Source: Methanosarcina sp. 2.H.T.1A.6
GTDB taxonomy: Archaea > Halobacteriota > Methanosarcinia > Methanosarcinales > Methanosarcinaceae
Assembly (NCBI RefSeq): GCF_000979455.1
Contig: NZ_JJOY01000041.1
Coordinates: 31,220-95,219, forward strand
Reading direction: 5' to 3'
Length of the DNA stretch: 64,000 bases
Positions 9,293 to 18,043 of this stretch are shown here, in pieces. The position numbers and the translations under genes are program-made. Positions within the stretch are counted from its first letter, which is position 1, and each line of letters starts with the position of its first letter. Under the pieces are notes generated by a model. It did no database searches, was not told the DNA's origin, and was given only the letters and a program-made list of their open reading frames with translations.

Positions 9293-9958
9293 ATGGGATA
9301 TTTTTGTTCGGTTTGCAAATCAGATATAACGGATGCAGAATTCAATTATTCAATGGACAGATACGAGCAAGCTCTATGCAGGCAGCATCAGAAAGAAGTT
9401 ACCAATCATCAACCTTCGGAAACTTCCAAAGCTCCGCCATACTCATCAAATCCTGATCAATCAGTCAATTTTTCCAAAAGGGATAGCAATTTTGTGGAAA
9501 ATATGATCAAAGGAAGAATTGCTGAAACTCTTATCGAAGAATTATTCCTCTCCCTCAATTATTCAGTCTTCAGATACGGCATGGAAAACACCGTTCCCGG
9601 AATCATGAAACTTCTCAGGGGCGTCCGAAGTGACGTTGCCACAAACATCCGCAGGATGCCCGACTTTGTAATCCAGAACAACAAAAATGGGGAAGTCTTC
9701 TTCATAGAAGTCAAATTCCGAAAAGATGAAGTATTCACCTCTGAAGACCTGGACAAAGACTACCCCTATGAAAACTGCTACTTCGTCGTCGTCTCAAAGA
9801 AACACATCAAATGCATAACCTACGAAGAACTTAGAACCGGAGAGGCAGTAACCCCAACTTCCAAAAACTACCTTGGCAACAGAAAAGAATTCGAACTTGA
9901 CAAGGACGTAATCATCCAGTTCTGCGACTTTGCAGTCAAATTCTTCTCAGTCGTCTAA
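9293..9958 (+). CDS. PD-(D/E)XK nuclease-like protein with N-terminal zinc finger
   Basis: 221 residues. The N-terminus has a treble-clef-like CxxC (CSVCKSDI) and a later CRQH. A linker follows, then a domain with a PD-(D/E)XK signature: RMPDFVIQNN (PD) and EVFFIEVKFR (ExK), about 15 residues apart, preceded by an alpha helix as in restriction-like folds. Its own promoter is visible (CTTATAAATG at about 9239) with a GAGG ribosome site at 9284. It is the only intact gene between the hsdM and hsdS relics, so it may have been an accessory nuclease of that type I locus. Nuclease activity is inferred from the motif only. Confidence 0.6.
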   Translation: MGYFCSVCKSDITDAEFNYSMDRYEQALCRQHQKEVTNHQPSETSKAPPYSSNPDQSVNFSKRDSNFVENMIKGRIAETLIEELFLSLNYSVFRYGMENTVPGIMKLLRGVRSDVATNIRRMPDFVIQNNKNGEVFFIEVKFRKDEVFTSEDLDKDYPYENCYFVVVSKKHIKCITYEELRTGEAVTPTSKNYLGNRKEFELDKDVIIQFCDFAVKFFSVV

Positions 9959-10062
9959 AAACCAATAATAGGCTTAAAAATGAATCAAGAAACCCTTTTT
10001 AAAAACTTTAATTTTTTGTGAGACTCCAAATGTAATCGCAATGCGTGGGAACTATTTTTACA

Positions 10063-10236
10063 GTAGGGGTTCTCCATCTCCTCAATGAACAAAAGCACAT
10101 CGTTGAGAAAGTCGAGCAGCTCATGGGTTTGTGTGATGAACTCGAATTAAAACTGAGAAAGACGCGGGGAGATAGCGGGAAACTTATGGGAACGGTTGTT
10201 CGGGGTTTGTTAGAGGGAGCTGTTGTAGAAATATAA
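10063..10236 (+). pseudogene. hsdS: type I restriction HsdS C-terminal relic
   Basis: About 58 residues reading LLNEQKHIVEKVEQLMGLCD, then ELELKLRK, and ending GLLEGAVVEI. This is the conserved C-terminal helix of HsdS specificity subunits (LNEQkrIVeKVeqLMaLCDeLE). Both target-recognition domains are gone. It completes a set of hsdR, hsdM and hsdS relics in operon order. Confidence 0.75.
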
Positions 10237-10627
10237 AAAAGAAGTTATGAAAAATCTCCCCCGAAAAACCATATTCACTATCTCGACCCTGTCTTTTCAC
10301 CGAGCGCAGCTCGGGCAATCCGAAAAAGCACAAAAGAAGACAGATTTTTAGCACATAGAATTCTACGGATATCTAATTCACTGGTAATTCCATATTTACA
10401 TTTTTTACTTATCATAGTATTCTGAAATTGATTAATGCCTTATTCACGAGCAACAATAGAGAGCAGATTTAATTTATAGCTCTTCTAAATCAATTCTTTT
10501 GGACATATACTAATATTTAGTTATATAGATTATTTATTAATAAATATTTTTTAACAACAGGCTTATCTTATCCCAGTATGGAATTAGATATAATCCAGAA
10601 AAGGGTTAGTGTAATAGTAAACAGGTC
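10237..10627. other. AT-rich leader, duplicated at 11.5 kb
   Basis: No gene seen. It contains a CGAGCGCAGCTCGGG palindrome (about 10301) and the string TTAGCACATAGAAT. The same elements recur in order at 11511-11640, so this leader was duplicated together with the following gene. Confidence 0.6.
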
Positions 10628-11386
10628 ATGAGCACATTGGGAAATAATATCAAGCGTCTGGGATTCCCACAAGGGAAACACAAAAGATGTTTAGAGAACT
10701 CTTGCTATGAACTGAACACCTACACTGAGACGTTAACAATTACCTCAAAAGGAGAAATTAGGTCATTTTATTGGAAAGACAAAGCGCCTCAATTGATTGA
10801 AAAGTGGGGGGAAGAAAAAGCAAGACGTTTTGGAATACTTTTCGCGTATTTATTCGTGACTACATTTTTCATACTGATTCTGGTTTATGCCCTCCTGGAC
10901 CTCTTCGAATTTTTAGAGAATGCATTCTGGTGTTTTGTTCTGGCAGCAGTTGGGGCGATTATTTACTTTGGCAGCCTTTCACGTCAATATACAGATGCAG
11001 CAGCTTATCACAAAAGTTCAAGATGCAAAAAATGTAATCGAGATTTTGCACTTGAAGAATTTAAAGATCCTCTTATTACGGAAGTAAGCACTCTCGACAA
11101 ATATAAGATAGCGAGGACAAAGTACTGGAAATGTAAGTTCTGTGGAACTGAAGATTACAGGACAGAAGAACTCGATTATAATAACCACAAAGGTAAAAAA
11201 AGTAAACAGAAGGAAGATACCTGTAGAATATGCGAGAAAGAGTTTGCAATGTCGGAATATAGGGACCCAGATGTGAAAAAAGTAGACAATGTAGAAACAA
11301 CAGTCAGGCACTATAAATGTTCAAATTGTGGCTTTCAGGAAATTACAATAGAGAAGGGGATTATAGAGGAAATAAATATCCAATGA
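10628..11386 (+). CDS. membrane protein with two zinc ribbons, paralogue 1
   Basis: 252 residues of no recognised family. The N-terminal 70 residues include a conserved RCLENSCYELN segment. Two adjacent membrane helices (about residues 75-125) follow, then two cytoplasmic-looking zinc ribbons: CKKCNRDF with CKFCGTED, and CRICEKEF with CSNCGFQE. It shares this plan with the gene at 11870. The two shorter genes at 13203 and 13703 carry one ribbon of the same type, so four paralogues lie within 4 kb. It may be a membrane-tethered nucleic-acid- or protein-binding factor, but no function can be assigned. The start is the ATG after CAGGTC. Confidence 0.65.
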   Translation: MSTLGNNIKRLGFPQGKHKRCLENSCYELNTYTETLTITSKGEIRSFYWKDKAPQLIEKWGEEKARRFGILFAYLFVTTFFILILVYALLDLFEFLENAFWCFVLAAVGAIIYFGSLSRQYTDAAAYHKSSRCKKCNRDFALEEFKDPLITEVSTLDKYKIARTKYWKCKFCGTEDYRTEELDYNNHKGKKSKQKEDTCRICEKEFAMSEYRDPDVKKVDNVETTVRHYKCSNCGFQEITIEKGIIEEINIQ

Positions 11387-11445
11387 AGTAAAGAATTTAA
11401 TAATAACTCCGCAGTTGTTTCTTCCTAAAGTTAAAAAAGCAGGGT

Positions 11446-11510
11446 AGATGTGAAACACTAATGGGGATAGTTTTCAAGGGTTAGTTTATGAGGACACTGC
11501 AGAAATATAA
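11446..11510 (+). pseudogene. second, decayed hsdS tail
   Basis: This segment aligns without gaps to 10172-10236, the last 65 bp of the hsdS relic. Both end in GCAGAAATATAA or GTAGAAATATAA, but here the frame is full of stops. It shows that the duplicated unit of this locus starts inside hsdS. Confidence 0.55.
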
Positions 11511-11869
11511 AATATAGTTCTGGAAATCTTTCCGGAAAACCATATTCATATGTCTTTCACAGGGTGCCAGCTCGGGCCAGTCTGAAAAAAACATAAAAGA
11601 AGAAGGATTTTCAGCACATAGAATCCCGTACTTACTTTTTTATTTGTTGTGGCATTCTAGATTTATTTTATGTAATTATTCGCTACAACCAGAAAAAATA
11701 TATTTGCCACTAGTTTTAACATTAATTTCTTTGAATACACACCAGTATTTAGCTATATAGATTTGGAGGTAATAATTATTACTTAACAAAAGGATTATCT
11801 TATTCTGAGATATACATAAATATAATCAGGGAAAAAAGGCTAGATAATTGGAAACTGGTCACTGATATT
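11511..11869. other. duplicated leader of paralogue 2
   Basis: It has no gene. Its first 130 bp match the leader at 10237 (CATATTCA, CAGCTCGGGC, CAGCACATAGAAT). The rest is AT-rich promoter sequence. Confidence 0.55.
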
Positions 11870-12589
11870 TTGAGCATCCATAAATATGTAGAATTTCCAG
11901 TAGGCGTAAACAAAAAATGCATAGATGATGTTTGTTACGAACTGGACAGAGAAACAGATAGATTGACAATAAGCTTGGAAGGCGATTTTAATAGTTTTCC
12001 TGATAAACTAGCTCCTTATCTTGTCAACCGATTTGGTTTAGGGATGACAAAACTCATAAAAATATTGACTATGTATTCATCCATTTTACTGTTCTTCCTG
12101 TTAATTTTAGAAATGATTTTAGAAAAAAATAGCTCGCTTTCACCGACCATGCTTTTCTTTGCAAGCTTGACATTTTTTGTCATTTCTTCATATATGTCTG
12201 AAATCGAGAATTACTATAACATTTCCAAATGTAAGAAATGTGGTAGAGATTTTGCTTACGAGGAAATTAAAAAACCTCTTATCAAAATGGTAAGTACTTA
12301 CGACAAATTTGAAAAAACAATAACAAGGTACATGAAATGCAGGTACTGCAATAATAAAGATATCAAGACAGAAATCGACTACAAAAATTCTAAATCCAAA
12401 TCAAAAAAGGTTAATAAAAATAGAAAAACCTGTAAAGGATGCGGAAGAAAGCTTGCTTTAGCAGAATACAGGTACCCTGATGTGCATCAGGAGTATTATA
12501 ACGCTTTTAGAACAATCAAACACTATAAATGTACAAGTTGTGGGTATATGGAAATCAGCATAAAGTACGATTACATCGCTACAAGCTGA
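11870..12589 (+). CDS. membrane protein with two zinc ribbons, paralogue 2
   Basis: 239 residues, same architecture as the gene at 10628: an N-terminal KKCIDDVCYELDRETD segment, two membrane helices (about residues 65-110), then ribbons CKKCGRDF/CRYCNNKD and CKGCGRKL/CTSCGYME. The proposed start is TTG at 11870; no strong ribosome site is visible and the exact start is uncertain. It arose with its leader and an hsdS tail by tandem duplication and has since diverged considerably at protein level while keeping all eight ribbon cysteines, which argues that both copies are under selection. Confidence 0.62.
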   Translation: MSIHKYVEFPVGVNKKCIDDVCYELDRETDRLTISLEGDFNSFPDKLAPYLVNRFGLGMTKLIKILTMYSSILLFFLLILEMILEKNSSLSPTMLFFASLTFFVISSYMSEIENYYNISKCKKCGRDFAYEEIKKPLIKMVSTYDKFEKTITRYMKCRYCNNKDIKTEIDYKNSKSKSKKVNKNRKTCKGCGRKLALAEYRYPDVHQEYYNAFRTIKHYKCTSCGYMEISIKYDYIATS

Positions 12590-12601
12590 ATAAAAATTGG
12601 A

Positions 12602-12829
12602 TTAACAATTTTCGATTTCACCGAGAAGTTTCTCTATTAATGGTTTTACGGAAGGGATGTCATCTTTTATTGTGCTCCAGACGACTTCAAGGTCAACCCC
12701 GAAATAACCGTGAATCATTTTATCACGGGCTCCAGTCATTTTTCTCCACGGAACTTCAGAATGCTCCTTCTTCAAGGATTCTAGCAAATTTTTTGTTGCT
12801 TCGCCTATTATTTCAATAGCCCAGGCTTC
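12602..12829 (-). pseudogene. hepT: hepT-like HEPN toxin, N-terminus deleted
   Basis: The minus-strand frame reads AIEIIGEATKNLLESLKKEH, then WRKMTGARDKMIHGYFGVDL, and continues to the stop at 12602. It is the C-terminal two thirds of a HepT/DUF86 HEPN ribonuclease and retains the RxxxxHxY-type active-site motif (RDKMIHGYF). The first helix, about 40 residues, is missing because a deletion joins this gene directly to the truncated mntA upstream. The two frames differ by one base, so no fusion protein is made. Inactive or residual toxin. Confidence 0.7.
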
Positions 12830-13017
12830 TTCTCGAATTGAACCAGAATGTCAAGGTCACTATCCTCAGTTTGTTCTCCACGGATATAAGACCCAAAAAT
12901 CCCAAGATAGCTTACACTATATTTCTCTCTTAATTCGGGTAGATGTTGCCTTAATATTTTGATAAAATACTCTGCGTCTTTTAGCTCTGAGAAGGCATTG
13001 TTTCCGAAGGTCTCCAC
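12808..13017 (-). pseudogene. mntA: mntA-like nucleotidyltransferase antitoxin, C-terminus deleted
   Basis: The GTG start at 13017 opens a 69-residue frame with the minimal nucleotidyltransferase motif GSYIRGEQTEDSDLDILVQF (GSxxRGxxxxxSDxDL). The family normally runs to about 100 residues. Here it stops shortly after the second acidic strand because of the deletion that also removed the head of hepT. MntA normally AMPylates HepT; the third carboxylate region is lost, so activity is unlikely. Confidence 0.7.
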
Positions 13018-13202
13018 TTATTTCCACAGAAATTTTATTTTAACACTTAATTTCTCACTAACGAGAATATATGTACGTATCTATTTGTCATTTTCTCCAA
13101 TTTGCATTATTAAAAAAGCATCTACGGAAATATTGACCGGATGCGAGCCTGGGCCTTTCCGAAAAAAAAATCCAAAAAGCATGATCAATAAACCGAACCC
13201 CT

Positions 13203-13661
13203 TCAGGGAACATATGCGGATATTGCGCTCTTTGTTTCCATATATTTATGCCCACAATACCTGCACCTGTAATAGCTGGTAATTTTTATTGTTTGTGACC
13301 AGTCATCATATACCACTGGTTTTCGGGTTTGCACATAAGCAAATTCTCTCCCGCATTTTTTACATATCCTTGAGAGGTAGTAATCTCTTGCTTGATAGAA
13401 AATAGCTGCAAGTAAAAGGAAAGGGATACCCAGAAAGAAGGTTATTCTTGATTGTAGCTCGCTGCCGATAATAAATAATGCAATGCCCACTCCAGCAGAT
13501 ACTATGCAGAAAAAAAGAAGATTTGGTTCCCCATATCTAAAAATCAGATATGAAGAGGTTTTTGCTTCAAAGGATGGGCTTTCAATATATGGCTTGTGAC
13601 AGTCCGATAATGCCTCTTTAGCGTTATCAACCTTCGAAGAAGCAGATTTTTCTCCAAACAT
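13203..13661 (-). CDS. membrane protein with one zinc ribbon, paralogue 3
   Basis: 152 residues: a hydrophilic N-terminus, two closely spaced membrane helices (about residues 48-95), then a single zinc ribbon (CKKCGREFAYVQTRKP, then YRCRYCGHKYME). It is closely related to the next gene and shares the ribbon signature CKkCgReFAyv with the two longer paralogues. No function is known. It lies in the opposite direction to the longer copies, after the toxin-antitoxin relic. Confidence 0.6.
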   Translation of the reverse strand: MFGEKSASSKVDNAKEALSDCHKPYIESPSFEAKTSSYLIFRYGEPNLLFFCIVSAGVGIALFIIGSELQSRITFFLGIPFLLLAAIFYQARDYYLSRICKKCGREFAYVQTRKPVVYDDWSQTIKITSYYRCRYCGHKYMETKSAISAYVP

Positions 13662-13702
13662 ATGCTCTCCATTTCACTAATTTCAACCGCAAATATATCT
13701 CA

Positions 13703-14161
13703 TCACTGAAGTCCTGGAGTTACATCCTTTTTTTCCACACACTCCTGTCCACAGTACTTGCATTTGAAATAATCATAACTATCTACACTATGTACCTCAG
13801 TCGCAATTTCTGTATCCCGAGTCTTCACATAAGCAAATTCTTTTCCGCATCTTTTACATTTTCTGGAGAGATAATATTCCCTCAAAATAAAAAACCAGCA
13901 ACCAAGAATCAGAAAGAGAGAACCCAGAAGGAATACTTGAGAGCCCTCTTTAATCAAACCGTAAATGAGTATAATAGCACCTGCTATCAAGAAAACCATA
14001 CTTATAATGTAAACACGGTATTCTCCGAACTTCAAAATGAAAGATTCTGAGATAGCCCCTGTAACAGACATATTCTCAACATAAGGATTATTGCAGGCAT
14101 TTTCTCGAGTTTTTTCAGATCCACTGTTCCCCTTTGAAGGTGCAAATTTGTCCCCCAACAA
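13703..14161 (-). CDS. membrane protein with one zinc ribbon, paralogue 4
   Basis: 152 residues, the same length and plan as paralogue 3. The starts are alike (MLGDKFAPSK here, MFGEKSASSK there); two membrane helices follow, then ribbon CKRCGKEFAYVKTRDT with FKCKYCGQE. Only 41 bp separate the two genes, which look co-transcribed. A tandem duplication within the local family is likely. No function assigned. Confidence 0.6.
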   Translation of the reverse strand: MLGDKFAPSKGNSGSEKTRENACNNPYVENMSVTGAISESFILKFGEYRVYIISMVFLIAGAIILIYGLIKEGSQVFLLGSLFLILGCWFFILREYYLSRKCKRCGKEFAYVKTRDTEIATEVHSVDSYDYFKCKYCGQECVEKKDVTPGLQ

Positions 14162-14505
14162 ATAGCCTCCTTACTCGCATATTACACCTGAGCTTATTTT
14201 TCTATACATCATCAAGGAACATAAATATTCCCACCAAGCGCAATTTAGGGTTCTTTCAAAAAACAGAAGCAAGAAGCAAGAAATTGAGCACGCTGAATTC
14301 AGCGAATTTAATTTATTATCTGAAAACCTGCACAAGATCACTTTGAAATTTTATTTACTTATTTGATACTAAGGAAAAGCCGCACTGCGCGCGTACAAGA
14401 TTCGTTAAAAATGCTAGTGATGTTGCTTCAGTTCAGAAAAGATCACTTATCTAGAGAGAGTTACTACAGAAAAGTAAAAAAAGTTATGAATCTTCGCCAA
14501 AAGTT

Positions 14506-14615
14506 AGTCCTCTTGAACGCAGCGAAAAGGACCGCGTACTGTTGCGATTACATCGCAACTCCCAGAAAATCTTCGATTTACTGTGATCCCAAAGCGCAAT
14601 TCGGGTGGCGAAAAG
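14506..14615. repeat. dispersed repeat, copy b
   Basis: Runs GTCCTCTTGAACGCAGCGAA, then GTTGCGATTACATCGCAACT, then CCAGAAAATCTTCGATTTAC and ATTCGGG. The middle part is a perfect 7-bp hairpin (GTTGCGA, loop TTACA, TCGCAAC). Confidence 0.7.
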
Positions 14616-14930
14616 CAGGAAGCGAAACAAAGATGGAAAAGAGAATTGAAAAAACATCTGTAATATGGGGATTGGGCATCTGGATATTGGGGAGTTGGGG
14701 GGTATGGGGGGTTATTAAAAAGAGTTAAAAACAAGTCTTTAATGACCTTTCCAGATGCCCAGTATTTTAGTAGATTTAATGATATATATAGTTAAAGATT
14801 AGTCGTTTATTCGTGAAGTACCATCAAGGCAACTGTATGTGATTTGCAGGCAAACGAATTAAACTAAAAATAGAACCAGAGTTGTTCAAAGTCCTCTTGA
14901 ACAAAGCTCACTGCGAGAAACTATAAATTA

Positions 14931-15030
14931 GCCCCCTTGAGCAAAGCGAAAAGGGCGGCGTACTGTTGCGATTACATCACAACTCCTAGAAAATCTCCGA
15001 TTTCCTGAGGTCCCGAGGCGCAATTAGAGA
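14931..15030. repeat. dispersed repeat, copy c
   Basis: Same series as copy b, with GCCCCCTTGAGCAAAGCGAA and GTTGCGATTACATCACAACT (one arm base changed), then TCCGATTTCCTGAGGTCCCG. The preceding 50 bp also match the copy at 59.1 kb. Confidence 0.7.
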
Positions 15031-15056
15031 AATACAGCCTGTAATTTTGTAGCTTA

Positions 15057-15110
15057 GTCCTCTTGAGCGCAGCGAAAAGGACACCGTGCTCCCGAAGCGG
15101 AACTCGGGAA
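15057..15110. repeat. dispersed repeat, copy d (truncated)
   Basis: The head GTCCTCTTGAGCGCAGCGAA is joined directly to the CCCGAAGCGGAACTCGGGA hairpin; the GTTGCGA hairpin is missing. Confidence 0.65.
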
Positions 15111-15203
15111 GGACAACAGGAACATTGAGTGCAAAGGAATTTAATTTTGAAGCTTCATTTTTCCGGGATCTGTTTAATAGAGATATTTGATCATGGATTT
15201 CTT

Positions 15204-15878
15204 TCAGGTTACCAGTTCAGATTGGTCAAACTCATGATCTTTTATCCCTTTTTCACTTATCCTTTGCCTGAGCAGGTCAAGCACTTCTTCATCCGAGACA
15301 TCATACCAGTTTTCATAAACCTGGGCAACAGCCCTGAAATAGACAGGTATATCGAGTACTACGAGTTCGTCGGCTTCTTTTGCTATCGCGTCTGCTGCCT
15401 CTCTTCCGGCCACAGGCACAGCAACTACAATTTTTCCTGCCTTCCGGGCTCTGCAGAGTTTAATGGCTACCCGCATGGTAGAACCCATAGCAATCCCGTC
15501 ATCGACAAGGATTATTGTTCTTCTTGAAAGTTTAGGTAGGGGATTTCCTCCTCTGAAAGCATTTACGCGCCTTTCGACCTCAGCAATCTGTTCCTGTTTG
15601 ATCTTTTCAATAGTTTCCCTGGCGAACCAGTAGCCGGCATTTTTTATAATAAAGGTACTCCCGTTCTCGGCTATTGCCCCGAATCCGGCTTCAGGGTTGT
15701 CAGGAAAAGGCAGTTTCCTTACAATAATAAGGGAGAAATCAGCTCCCAGCTTCCTTGAAACCTGCAGTCCCACTTCCACTCCCCCGCGCGGAATAGCAAG
15801 GATCAGAGGGTTTTCAGGCCTGTACCTTTCAAGAGCTTGAGCCAGTTTCTCTCCTGCATCTTTACGGTTTTTGAACAT
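15204..15878 (-). CDS. phosphoribosyltransferase family protein (COG1926)
   Basis: 224 residues. The PRPP-binding loop is ILVDDGIAMGSTMRVAI (about residues 120-136); the N-terminal LAIPRGGVEVG and RKLPFP motifs match the COG1926 predicted phosphoribosyltransferases. The substrate is unknown. A strong ribosome site (GAGGAGG) lies 6 nt before the ATG. It is 57 bp downstream of the SDR gene in the same direction, so co-transcription is possible. Confidence 0.85.
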   Translation of the reverse strand: MFKNRKDAGEKLAQALERYRPENPLILAIPRGGVEVGLQVSRKLGADFSLIIVRKLPFPDNPEAGFGAIAENGSTFIIKNAGYWFARETIEKIKQEQIAEVERRVNAFRGGNPLPKLSRRTIILVDDGIAMGSTMRVAIKLCRARKAGKIVVAVPVAGREAADAIAKEADELVVLDIPVYFRAVAQVYENWYDVSDEEVLDLLRQRISEKGIKDHEFDQSELVT

Positions 15879-15935
15879 ACTTCCTCCTCAGCTTCCCCCT
15901 TAACTTCCTGAGTTTGTCCCTCTTTTAATACCCCA

Positions 15936-16649
15936 TTAAAAAACAACCCTTACAGGTGGGCTGTAGACCTCAACTGAAGAGCCTGATGGGAGGGTCGTTT
16001 CCGGCAGGCAGAGGGCCAGTACCTGCTTTGCAACATCTTCCGGTTTGAGAGTCGGCACATCGGAGTATATGGAGTGGTACATCCGGGTGTCCACACCTGC
16101 AGGGCAGACTGCATATACCTGCAGCCCTCCTCCCACCTCGTAGGCAAGGGCTTCGGTTAGGCCTATTATCGCAAATTTCGAGGCGCAGTAAACCGAAAGC
16201 TTAGGAACCCCACGTTTTCCTTCCTCTGAAGCTATGTTGATGATCCGGCCGTTCCCCCGCTTCAGCAACTGGGGCAGAGCATACTTTGTGCAGTAAAAAA
16301 TCCCCTTCACGTTTGTGTCCATTATTTCATCATATTCCTCTGTCGAGGTTTCCACAAGGTACTTACTGTATGCTACTCCGGCATTATTCACCAGAATGTC
16401 AATCCTCCCAAAGGCATTTACTGCCTTTGAAATAAGGTCCTTAACGTCTCTTTCTACCCTGAGATCGGTCTTTACTGCAAGAGCCCTTCCTCCTTTTCTC
16501 TCAACCAACCGGGCAGTTTCCCTAATCTCTTTCCCGGTTCTTGCAGCAATTACAACATCGGCTCCTTCTCCTGCCAGCGCCAGGCAGATGGCCCTTCCAA
16601 TTCCTCTTCCCCCACCGGTTACAATAGCTGTCTGACCTTTCAGTTTCAT
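15936..16649 (-). CDS. short-chain dehydrogenase/reductase, FabG-like, copy 1
   Basis: 237 residues. Rossmann nucleotide motif TGGGRGIG at residues 11-18, NNAG at about 89, and catalytic Ser, YCASK Tyr/Lys and Asn in the usual spacing. The substrate is unknown. It is about 55-60 percent similar by eye to the SDR at 17024 and shares unusual sequence such as STEEYDEIMDTNVKG, so the two are a local duplication. The end SVEVYSPPVRVVF is shared too. Confidence 0.85.
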   Translation of the reverse strand: MKLKGQTAIVTGGGRGIGRAICLALAGEGADVVIAARTGKEIRETARLVERKGGRALAVKTDLRVERDVKDLISKAVNAFGRIDILVNNAGVAYSKYLVETSTEEYDEIMDTNVKGIFYCTKYALPQLLKRGNGRIINIASEEGKRGVPKLSVYCASKFAIIGLTEALAYEVGGGLQVYAVCPAGVDTRMYHSIYSDVPTLKPEDVAKQVLALCLPETTLPSGSSVEVYSPPVRVVF

Positions 16650-16773
16650 AGAAGTCCCTTTATTAATTCTTTAGCAGGATGAAGGATATATCTTTGGAAG
16701 CATAGTTTCTGAGAAAGAGTTCTGAAAAGGAAATCATCAAGCTTAGCCCTGTTCAGGCTAAAAATTCGGACGG

Positions 16774-16892
16774 AAAACTGAACCAGATGTAAAACTGGAT
16801 CAGATGTAAAACTGAACCAGATGTAAAACTGAACCAGATGTAAAACTGAACCAGATGTAAAACTGGATCAGATGTAAAACTGGATCAGAAGT
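16774..16892. repeat. 17-bp tandem repeat, seven units
   Basis: Seven head-to-tail copies of AAAACTGAACCAGATGT or its GGATCAG variant, between the two SDR genes. The number of units is exact (119 bp). The variant forms are interspersed, which fits gene-conversion-like shuffling or slippage. Confidence 0.9.
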
Positions 16893-17023
16893 AAAGCTTA
16901 ACCTGAGCAAATATCCGCCAACAAAGTCATAAAGAGGGAGGAAAAAGACAATTCAGGCGGATTCTCCCTTGCATGCCTTTTCGGTTATCCGTAAAACCAA
17001 TGTTTCCCATCCTTTATAGCCTA

Positions 17024-17737
17024 TCAGAGCAGCGGGACCGGCGGGGCATAGACCTCGATGACCGAGCCGGAAATTATGTTTGACTCCGGGAGAGCCAGTT
17101 CCAGGACTTTTTCAGCAACGTGGTCCGGTTTGAGCACAGGCTTGTCCCTGAACATGGAATGGTACATCTCCGAGTCCACTGCCCCCGGGCAGACGGAATA
17201 GACCATCACCCTTCCGCTCAACTCGGAAGCCAGGGCTTCGGTCATTCCGTTTACCGCAAACTTCGAGGCACAGTAGACGGAAAGGTCTGAAAGCCCGTGC
17301 TTGCCTGCGCCTGAGGAGATATTAATTATCTTGCCGTTTTCGCTCTTTTCAAGATAAGGCACAGCGTATTTCGTGCAGAGGAAAGTCCCCTTAACATTTG
17401 TATCCATCATCTCGTCGTATTCTTCAATTGAGGTCTCCTCTATGTGGTTCATGTGTACGACCCCTGCATTGTTGACGAGGATATCAATCCTCCCACACTT
17501 CTCGATGGCCTTCAGGATCATACCCTCAACATCCGCTTCAGATCTCACATCTGCCTGGATCTCAAGGGATCTGCTCCCTATGTTTTTGACCATTCTTGCG
17601 GTTTCTTCGATTTCTTCCCTGTGCCTTGCCACAATGACAATATTTGCTCCCTCTTTTGCCAGCGACAGGCAGACCGCCCTCCCGATCCCTCTGCCTCCTC
17701 CAGTTACGATTGCTGTTTGGCCTTTTAAGCTCATCAT
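17024..17737 (-). CDS. short-chain dehydrogenase/reductase, FabG-like, copy 2
   Basis: 238 residues from the ATG at 17737. A longer frame reaches 17842, but the extra 35 residues do not belong to the SDR fold and AGGTGAT sits just before 17737, so the internal start is chosen. It has TGGGRGIG, NNAG and YCASK motifs like copy 1. The sequence IEEYDEMMDTNVKG and the ending VIEVYAPPVPLL match copy 1. Predicted NAD(P)-dependent oxidoreductase of unknown substrate. Confidence 0.85.
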   Translation of the reverse strand: MMSLKGQTAIVTGGGRGIGRAVCLSLAKEGANIVIVARHREEIEETARMVKNIGSRSLEIQADVRSEADVEGMILKAIEKCGRIDILVNNAGVVHMNHIEETSIEEYDEMMDTNVKGTFLCTKYAVPYLEKSENGKIINISSGAGKHGLSDLSVYCASKFAVNGMTEALASELSGRVMVYSVCPGAVDSEMYHSMFRDKPVLKPDHVAEKVLELALPESNIISGSVIEVYAPPVPLL

Positions 17738-18043
17738 CGGTATCACCTGTACTTGAACAGTTTTATCCAGTAATTTTTTATTTAATCTCAAATTTAATAA
17801 TCGGATCGGAGGACGCATATACTTTTGGAAACATAGTTCCATAATAGGGTTCAGGAATAAATATCTCTTTCAAACTTAATTTCTTGCGACATGTTCTTTC
17901 ATACCTGGTTTCAGGTTCTTTTTCTATTGATTAACTTGCCTTCCTTGAAAAAAAGCACTGATTTCTCCGGAGCCCTGGCTGAGTTCCTGATGGCAGGAAG
18001 ATGAAAGTTAGAACTGCCGGTTTATTCCAGATATTCTTCAGGT

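Larger units (their letters stand above)
14162..15203. other. gene-free kilobase with dispersed repeats
   Basis: No supported gene. Three copies of the dispersed repeat family lie here (14506, 14931, 15057). The remaining sequence is AT-rich with no other feature seen. Confidence 0.6.

Noticed and set aside
14363..14728. Frame of 121 codons
   Set aside because: Runs through dispersed repeat copy b and low-complexity sequence; no domain.
16774..16892. CRISPR array
   Set aside because: 17-bp units without spacers; a simple tandem repeat.
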